Under the pieces are notes generated by a model. That model did not search any database, was not told the origin of the DNA, and worked only from the letters and a program-made list of their open reading frames with translations. A DNA stretch of 64,000 nucleotides. Source: Ustulina deusta (Eukaryota; Ascomycota; Sordariomycetes; Xylariales; Xylariaceae). Of this stretch, positions 57,911 through 64,000 are shown in pieces. The DNA lies in contig JAJNNX010000001.1 in the NCBI GenBank assembly GCA_023159155.1, positions 744,001 through 808,000 on the forward strand. Direction: 5' to 3'. Numbering within the stretch: the stretch's first letter is position 1; the number at the start of each line of letters is the position of its first letter. The position numbers and the translations under genes are program-made.

Positions 57911-58575
57911 CTTTTCACGATGTCACATTTGTCTCATTTTGTAGCTTTAGTATCGAAAGAGTGGAAGTGGAGAGGGTATCTCAAGAATAAGTATCCGTAA
58001 GGTGTTGTTATATTAGCCTGCTAGATCTCGCCTCCTCGTGCTTATGTCGGGTAATCTCCATGGTTTGACTCTAGCACTCCTGCACATACTGTACCCCAAC
58101 TGTATTATTGAAGCCATGTCGCATTCATTGCAACTTGACGATATTACATTCCTGGCACTCCTACGGCCACTGTAGGTGGACAATAACGACCCGCAAATTA
58201 ACCGGCAAAGACTCCGTGAGGACACCCTTCCGACAGGCTGCGGAGCAGTCCTGAGCTGACTTGGAGTATGCTGGTCGAGACAACTATGAGACGATAGGGA
58301 GTGTGGAGAAGTGGATGTCGTTCAACTCAGAGACCCGGCAATTGGATTTCGAGTCTGTTGAATTCCCTGAATTAACCCTCGTGGTTAAGTTTACTTATTT
58401 GGTCACACACTATAAGATGAGTGATCATGTGCATGATACCGAGGATTCACTAACCTTCTAATCAGATCCTCCTATTTTCCCTAAAGGTAAGGTGAGATAT
58501 TGTATACACCGAAGGTGCGTACATCGGCTTCCAACATTAATCTTACAGCAAGGATTAAGAAAGTTCCCCAGAGTC
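57911..58575. promoter_or_regulatory. Divergent promoter of the sugar porter and dioxygenase
   Basis: The 665 bases between two opposite ATGs hold both promoters. No TATA box is clear. Short plus-strand frames inside (58261-58461) have no family likeness. Confidence 0.45.
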
Positions 58576-60377
58576 ATGGCGGCACTACAGAGCGGGAATC
58601 ACGAGAACGGGAATCACGAGAACGGGACGAACGGGTATTCATCGGAGGCACCCAATCTACGACGAGAACCTCTTAAGAACTCAGGATCGATCGATCACCT
58701 AGAATATGTAGATGTGACACCGATCATTGGACGCGAATACCCAACGGCTAAGATCAAAGAGATCCTCGCCGCTCCTAACTCCGATCAGCAGCTACGAGAC
58801 CTTGCCATCACCATTTGTGAACGGGGCGTGGGTAGGGAGTTCTCAGATTTGGATCCTTTCCTTTCTAACCATTACCGAGAGTAAAGAAACTCCTGTTCGT
58901 CCTGGAAATGCGTCTTAAGAGCCGTGCATGCTTCCCAATACCTATAAAGCACGAGATACTGACTCGAAGTGTTACAGTGTTCTTCCGGGCGCCGCAGGAT
59001 GACCTCACAGTCGAAGAGCAGAAACATGTCACGTATATGTTAGGCAAATTAACCGGGCGTCCGGAGGGCCACGGTCTACACGTCCATCCATTGTACAACG
59101 ATCCCAACAACCTGCCGATGGCTGACGGGGCTACGGACCCGAATATGTACGTATTTCGGATACCCATTTAAAGCCCCTCTCCTTGCCCTATCCCTTACTA
59201 AATGACATGCCGACTGACGTGATGTAGATATGTAATAAACTCGGAGGCAATGAAGAAGCTGTACAAGACGATGAAGCGTCCCTCGCACGCACTGAACGAG
59301 CCTCGAGATCTCTCTCGCGAATGGCACAGCGATAGTACGCCACCTCTCTTCTCAAACCCTAGGCATACGGATGTCTAAACGCGCCAGGTCTCTACGAGAA
59401 TTGCCCGTCCGACTTCAGCTTTCTGCGCATGCAAGATACACCACCATCGGGGGGTGATACGCTCTGGTGCTCAGGCTATGAGCTGTACGTTCCCTTTCTC
59501 ATCCCATAGAATAACCCACATGCCAATCCAGCTCCTACAAATCCAAGACATGCACACATAGCAGCCAGGACTGCAAAACACGTACCTATCCGCATACATA
59601 CTAACCAGCGGCCAAAAAGCTACGACCGAATCTCGCCCTCGTTCCGGGGCTACCTCGAGACATTAACGGCGACGTGCGCACAGCCCGTCTTCGCATCGGC
59701 CTGCGCGGCGGGCGGGTACGAGGTGACGTCGCCGCGGGGCTCGCCGCTGAACAAGGACTACGAGTTCGCGCCGTCGCACCCCGTCGTGCGCACGCATCCC
59801 GTGACGGGATGGAAGAGCGTGTTCGCGGGCGTCGGGCTAGTCAGTCCCCTTGGAGTCTTATATTCCCCCTTTTGGCATGTCTCAGAGCCCTAAAATTGCC
59901 TTAACGGGCATTTTCTGCTCCTGCTACTCCTGCATGCTCCCGAAACCCCGAGTAATTCTTACTATAAGTGGACATTATTGACTCCAGTGGTATAACAGCA
60001 CGTCACGCGCATCGACGGCGTGTCCGCGTACGAGGACTCGATGATCCGCGAGTACATGATGCGGCTGATCACGCGCAACCACGATTGCGTGGCTCGCATG
60101 CACTGGACCAGGCAGGCGTGCGCGATCTGGAGCAATCCGTGCACGCTGCATGCTGCTACGGTAAGTGCGCCCCCCTTCGGTGTCGCCTGCTGGAGAGAGG
60201 GCGGGGGGAGGGTATCGGATGAACTGACGCATCTCTGCCGTTTCCTGCTTATAGCCCGACACGCATCTCGTCGATGGCATACGGGTGGGCGTGAGGGCCT
60301 CGGGTATTGGCGAGGTGCCCTATCTCGACCCTGCCTCGAAGGGGCGTCGTGAGGCTCTCGGGCTGCCTTGGAACTAG
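58576..60377 (+). CDS. TauD/TfdA-type Fe(II)/2-oxoglutarate dioxygenase
   Basis: Oxidises small organic substrates such as sulfonates, using iron, oxygen and 2-oxoglutarate. Exons 58576-58831, 58978-59146, 59228-59334, 59388-59484, 59620-59839, 59999-60160 and 60255-60377 give 377 residues. A GNHENGNHENG repeat sits at the N-terminus. Family sequence: CERGVVFFRAPQDDLTVEEQ, GKLTGRPEGHGLHVHPL, the metal pair in REWHSDSLYEN (His and Asp), and the second His in WSNPCTLHAAT. The Arg that binds 2-oxoglutarate is probably in GIRVGVRASGIGEVPYLDP. The usual WDNR before the second His reads WSNP here, an unusual change. The donor of exon 5 is GTCAGT. The substrate is unknown. Confidence 0.87.
58596..58632 (+). 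repeat. GGGAATCACGAGAAC tandem repeat in coding sequence
   Basis: A 15-base unit is repeated twice, with a third partial copy, at the start of the dioxygenase, coding Gly-Asn-His-Glu-Asn twice. A small in-frame duplication in the N-terminal tail. Confidence 0.8.
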
Positions 60378-61002
60378 GACTCGAGCTGTTGTTATCGCGG
60401 AAGGATCCCGGGCACCGCGCTTTCGTGAGAGATGTATTGATGAGTGTGGGTGTGATTGAGATATACACTTCTTATATGCTTAAGTATATATGGAGGTCTT
60501 TTTGCACTGGTATATATGTGTGGGAGGAGCGGGTTGGAAAGACCAACATCGCGAAGATGCATGCTAGGTTCTGTCAAAGTACTTTGTCTGGTTTGAAGAG
60601 CTCCAAGTACGGCGAACATTTGAATAAAAGGGGCTTGACTGCTGGAGCCAACAATTTCCAACTTTGGGACAATTTCACCTGCAGAGACACTTCCCTGGGC
60701 AAATATTACTTTAATACTAAGAAATCCATGTACTTTTTTGAGTTGGGTAGTGTGTTTGTCTGATACATCGTGAATCTATCTCCGAATGGAATCACTAGAC
60801 AGGTAATGAGCTGTTTAGGTACTATGAAATATATAGATACCTAGTTAAACAGAATATGTATTTACTGCGTGTGCCTCTCACCCCTCGGGCCATGCCTGGT
60901 ACCTGTAACGCTTAAGTGGGGTGGGTGAAATTACCTACCTTTCACCACCTCTCGATCTACATTGCCGATGTCAAGATAACCCTACTGGTATAATGATCAA
61001 CA
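60378..61002. other. Spacer before the parvulin
   Basis: About 620 bases, with the dioxygenase 3' flank and the parvulin promoter. A GGTACC and ACCTACCTTTCACCACC lie near 60899 and 60935. An open frame at 60368-60763 has no family likeness. Confidence 0.55.
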
Positions 61003-61614
61003 ATGGGCGGAAAGAAAAACAACAACAGCAAGTCGAAGGGAGACAGCAAATCAGGCGGTGATGGAGACAAAGAAAAGGGTGGTGGCAAGTTGAAGGGTGG
61101 ACAGAAAATCGAAGTCAGGCATATCCTCGTACGTTTCAGTCGTTCTCAATAACAATGTGACTAATAATAATAACATCACTGATGGTTTAGTGTAAGAAAC
61201 ACTCCAGGAAAGAAGAGGCTCTCGCCGAGATTCAGCGTCTCACAAGGGGAGAGCCGAAAGAGGGTAGTCCAGCCTCTGAGCCGGAGCCGGTAGGAAAGAC
61301 GGATCCGAAGACGAAGGCCAAGGCGCCTACACATGCCATATTTGTCCATGTGGCTAAGCAATTCTCAGAGGACAAGGCTAGTCAGGGTAGGAATTTCCTT
61401 CCACCTCTCATCTACTCGATGGTTGATATGATTGCCGAGGGCTTACGATGTCTTATTAGGAGGTTCGCTTGGCCAACAAACGAAGGGCTCATTACACCCG
61501 GAATTCGAAAAAGTCGCATATAGTTTACAGCCAACAGAGAACGGGATTGTCCATATCGGAGAAGCGAAGACGGATTGGGGGTACCATCTTATTGTGGTGG
61601 ACAAGCGTTTGTGA
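61003..61614 (+). CDS. PIN4: Par14/Pin4-type parvulin peptidyl-prolyl isomerase
   Basis: Small prolyl isomerase linked in other eukaryotes to ribosome maturation and DNA binding. Exons 61003-61128, 61191-61386 and 61460-61614 give 158 residues. The N-terminal 35 residues are Lys/Gly/Ser-rich (KGDSKSGGDGDKEKGGGK). The parvulin fold starts at KIEVRHILCKKHSRKEEALA and ends with GGSLGQQTKGSLHPEFEKVA, then IGEAKTDWGYHLIVVDKR. There is an insert of about 20-25 residues (GEPKEGSPASEPEPVGKTDP) after the first helix, which makes it longer than human PIN4 (131). The WW domain of Pin1 is missing, so phospho-specific action is not expected. Confidence 0.9.
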
Positions 61615-61862
61615 AAGTCAGGATCATGATACTTGCTGCTCATCACCATGCCTACGGTCTAGGGAACGGTGACAGTCGGACTCAGGATCATGTTTCTTAA
61701 TGGGATTTTTGTTTTGATTCCGATGTGTGATGTGTATGGGTTTCCTATCTCCAGCATCTATACCAGCTGAGAGAACCTGAATACATCCAGAGTATTTTCT
61801 CAAGATTACAGGAGTACCGAGTTCCGGTGGTCTATATCCCATACGACGCCGACCAACACCCT

Positions 61863-62533
61863 TTACTGCTCAGTCTGGAAGTAGTTGAGGAGGACGGATC
61901 GCTCAGTAGACTCCTCACCCCAGTCCTTCACAACGACGCACGAGCAGTTGACGACCTTGCGTGCATTGCCCTCTCGATCCAAGACGCCTGACACACAGTG
62001 ATTAGTCCGAGTCTAGTCCTACCATACGGGGAAGCTGGAGCACTTACAAAGGCCAGCCCACTCGCCTAGCTGCTTTCCATCGGGGACCTTGATAAGAGGA
62101 ATCTTGTGCTCTTGGCATAGGGCGATAACTAGCTTCTTGTAGGCTTCCTCCTCGCAGGTCTCGTTAAGGACGCACATGTGAGCCTGGCGTCTGTCGAGAG
62201 CCTTGGACGCTTCACGGAGACCACGGGCAAGACCGTCGTGCATGAGGGCGAGCTTCAGGACACCCTTCAGGGCATCCAGAACGGACATCTGACCCTTTGA
62301 GGCCTCGGCGGAGACCTCGACCTCCTCGGGGGCATCGGGGGCGTTGTTCTCTTCTACGTCCGACTGCAAATAGCGGAAATGTCAGCCACGAAATGGGAGG
62401 AGTTGAATACAACTCCAATAACTAGGCAACCTTCTAGAAGGCTGTCACGAACGCAGGCGGGGCTAATTTGGGAGATGCGCGACAACAGTTGCTGAAGAAA
62501 AAAGAAAAAGGACAGGTAGTTGGGACGTACCAT
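61863..62533 (-). CDS. RPS12: 40S ribosomal protein eS12
   Basis: Small-subunit ribosomal protein. Coding exons in reading order are 62533-62531 (the ATG alone), 62363-62048 and 61987-61863, for 147 residues. The first intron starts directly after the ATG (GTACGT) and ends TTTGCAG before [20 protein letters not shown]. Family sequence: [60 protein letters not shown] and [18 protein letters not shown]. The acidic N-terminus is usual for eS12. It is divergent from the uS8 gene, sharing an 836-base promoter with a telomere-like box. Confidence 0.94.
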
Positions 62534-63369
62534 CTTGACTTTGTTGATACCGGTGCGATCCTCGAAGAGTTGATGTTGATGTATGTAGAGTTGTAAAGGT
62601 GAAAAGGTGACGTGTTGGGGGAAGAGGCGTGCAGGAAATCTAATAAATGTTTCCCGATTCAAGATGCCAATTGAGCCGCCAGGTGCAGCTTTGGTAACTT
62701 TGGTGGGGTCCCGCCTGTATGGCTGTGTATCGGTGTATCTATCCGTGTATCGGTTAGGGTTAGATTTTCCAGAGTTTGTCCCATTGGCTGCCGGCCTAAC
62801 TTCTAGACCCTCTCGGACCGTCCGCAGCTGGTAGGTATCTTTGTGCACCCTCAGCCTCCAGATGTAGGTAGGTACTTATGTGAACCCACCTGCCCACAAT
62901 TGATCACTTGCTGGTCCGTGGTTCACTAGAGTCTAGGGCTACCTAGGTACCTGCCGACTGTTAACTTTTCTTGTATCCACCTCTCAGAATTCCGTTTTCC
63001 TCACTACTTCACTTTCACCCATCAACACTCTCAAGTCCGCCTCCTCAAGTCGACCACGACCACGACCACAACAGCGACTATTATCGTTACCGTTATCACT
63101 ACCGACACCTTTCCTCGCCTGCGACCACCAGATATGTGAGACTTGTCCAAGGCCATGGGGTTGGAACACCCCATGCACCCTATCCCCCTTCCCGATATCC
63201 CCTTCTGAGGCCAGGGGAGAGCAATCAGGTGTCTGGTTAGCCCTGATACGCTTCTCCTCTCCGGCATTGAGCGGGCAGAACCTCTTCAGCCATCCGGCAC
63301 GAAGCAGGCACTCTCCATGCTCTAGGCTTCTGAAGGCTAAACTGTCGCATCAATGCAGACACCACCAAA
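62534..63369. promoter_or_regulatory. Divergent promoter of two ribosomal protein genes
   Basis: 836 bases between the eS12 and uS8 start codons. It contains TTAGGGTTAG at 62754-62763 and TACCTAGGTACC near 62940. A probable 5'-UTR intron of uS8 ends with branch GGCTAAAC and acceptor CAATGCAG just before 63359. No other gene is seen. Confidence 0.55.
62754..62763 (+). promoter_or_regulatory. Telomere-like TTAGGGTTAG box
   Basis: Two joined TTAGGG-type units lie in the shared ribosomal protein promoter, about 220 bases from the eS12 ATG and 610 from the uS8 ATG. In several fungi such teloboxes bind Tbf1-type factors that drive ribosomal protein genes. I see no second copy in the window. The role here is inferred. 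Confidence 0.5.
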
Positions 63370-64000
63370 ATGGGACTCCACGATGCGCTAAACGCTATCA
63401 ACAACGCCGAGAAGACCGGAAAGCGCCAGGTGCTTATCCGCCCTTCGTCTAAGGTCATCGTAAAAGTGAGTCTCAATGGCCTTTTTTTCTGGGGGTTTTT
63501 TTGGGTTCTCCTTTTTCTTCTGTCCCTCTGTTGTTACGTGTTGTATATCTTGCCATGATGCAGAATTGCTGACATGATTTCCCATAGTTCCTCACTGTCA
63601 TGCAGAAAAAGGTATGAAATTATTTCCTGATATACAAGACCCTTCGCTGGACTGCCACCCCCGATTCGGCATGATAACTGGACGATGGTCTCAACATTTC
63701 CTACGATCAAAGTCTTTTAAGTTGCCGATATATTAATGTTATCCAAGCGAAGGAGTCTTACACGTTTCTCTGATCAGCCACATGAAGTCTTACGTTTAGT
63801 CATTCGCTACATCTGCTAACTGTCTGAATAGGGATAGTATGTGAACACGGCATTAGCATAGGATTGGCTCTGATAGCTAACCCATCGTAGCATCGGCGAG
63901 TTTGAGCAGGTCGACGATCACCGTTCTGGTATGGATAGCCCTATAATTGTGTCGGGTACGTTGACCAGACGCTGATATCCTGCAGGCAAGATCGTTGTCC
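63370..64000 (+). CDS. RPS22: 40S ribosomal protein uS8 (S15a/Rps22), 5' part
   Basis: Small-subunit ribosomal protein, cut by the window end. Exons so far: 63370-63465, 63588-63611, 63832-63836 (five bases), 63891-63928 and 63986-64000. Joined, they read [20 protein letters not shown], then [32 protein letters not shown] and RSGKIVV, nearly the same as the start of uS8 in other eukaryotes. The usual MVRTSV start is replaced by MG; an upstream coding exon is possible but not seen. The five-base exon GGATA is bounded by TGCTAAC...AATAG and GTATGTG and is required for GYIGEF. The gene probably continues about 80 residues beyond the window. Confidence 0.9.
63832..63836 (+). other. Five-base micro-exon of uS8
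   Basis: GGATA codes Gly plus two bases of Tyr in KKGYIGEF. The acceptor before it has branch TGCTAAC and AATAG; the donor after it is GTATGTG. The next intron has branch AGCTAAC and acceptor CGTAG. Without it, the conserved GYIGEF cannot be built. Confidence 0.88.

Noticed and set aside
60368..60763. 131-codon plus-strand frame after the dioxygenase
   Set aside because: Overlaps the dioxygenase stop in another frame, has no motif, and lies in the 3' flank.

Overview
The window is nuclear DNA of a filamentous ascomycete (Pezizomycotina, most likely Sordariomycetes). Most genes are cut by short introns of about 50-220 bases with GTAAGT-like donors, CTAAC/CTGAC branch sites and YAG acceptors. 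Proteins typical of the group are present: a secreted large-subunit catalase, a HET-domain protein and a DUF3712-type protein. Gene-poor spacers are strewn with the palindrome TACCTAGGTA and CTACCTAC runs. I see no operons, CRISPR arrays, viral genes or intact transposons, and no convincing tRNA or rRNA gene. Exon joins were built by hand from splice signals and checked by reading frame; every spliced model except the partial last gene sums to a multiple of three.

Layout from left to right. 1-3.0 kb: a possible gene tail, then repeats and spacer. 3.07-6.38: secreted catalase with eleven exons, one apparently a single base. 6.4-8.2: spacer with a TC microsatellite and six copies of a short box. 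8.2-13.3 (minus strand): PAF1, RER1 and an acyl-protein-thioesterase-like hydrolase. 14.5-15.4: mitochondrial enoyl-CoA hydratase. 16.1-18.4: HET protein. 20.3-22.5: glutaminyl-tRNA synthetase. 24.1-27.1: RING, three zinc modules and SH3. 27.8-29.3: cysteine synthase-like enzyme. 29.6-32.0: a divergent pair of mitochondrial genes, one unknown and one bL19m. 33.0-35.8: TRK potassium transporter. 35.8-39.1: a 3.4 kb gene-free stretch. 39.2-45.6: XPB/SSL2 and PUS7, divergent. 46.9-48.2: SRA/YDG-domain protein. 48.5-51.6: a large secreted protein built almost wholly of 19-residue repeats. 54.1-55.5: DUF3712-like membrane protein. 55.8-60.4: divergent MFS sugar porter and TauD-type dioxygenase. 61.0-61.6: Par14 parvulin. 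61.9-64.0: divergent ribosomal protein genes eS12 and uS8, the latter cut by the window end.

Most genes are housekeeping: transcription (PAF1, XPB), translation (GlnRS, eS12, uS8, PUS7), Golgi retrieval (RER1) and mitochondria (bL19m, enoyl-CoA hydratase, cysteine synthase). Three observations stand out. Very small exons recur in unrelated genes: 1 and 7 bases in the catalase, 8 in GlnRS and 5 in uS8. The secreted repeat protein has about 42 units of 19 residues, with a central DNA-level tandem array of five 228-base copies. The promoter shared by eS12 and uS8 carries a telomere-like TTAGGGTTAG box.
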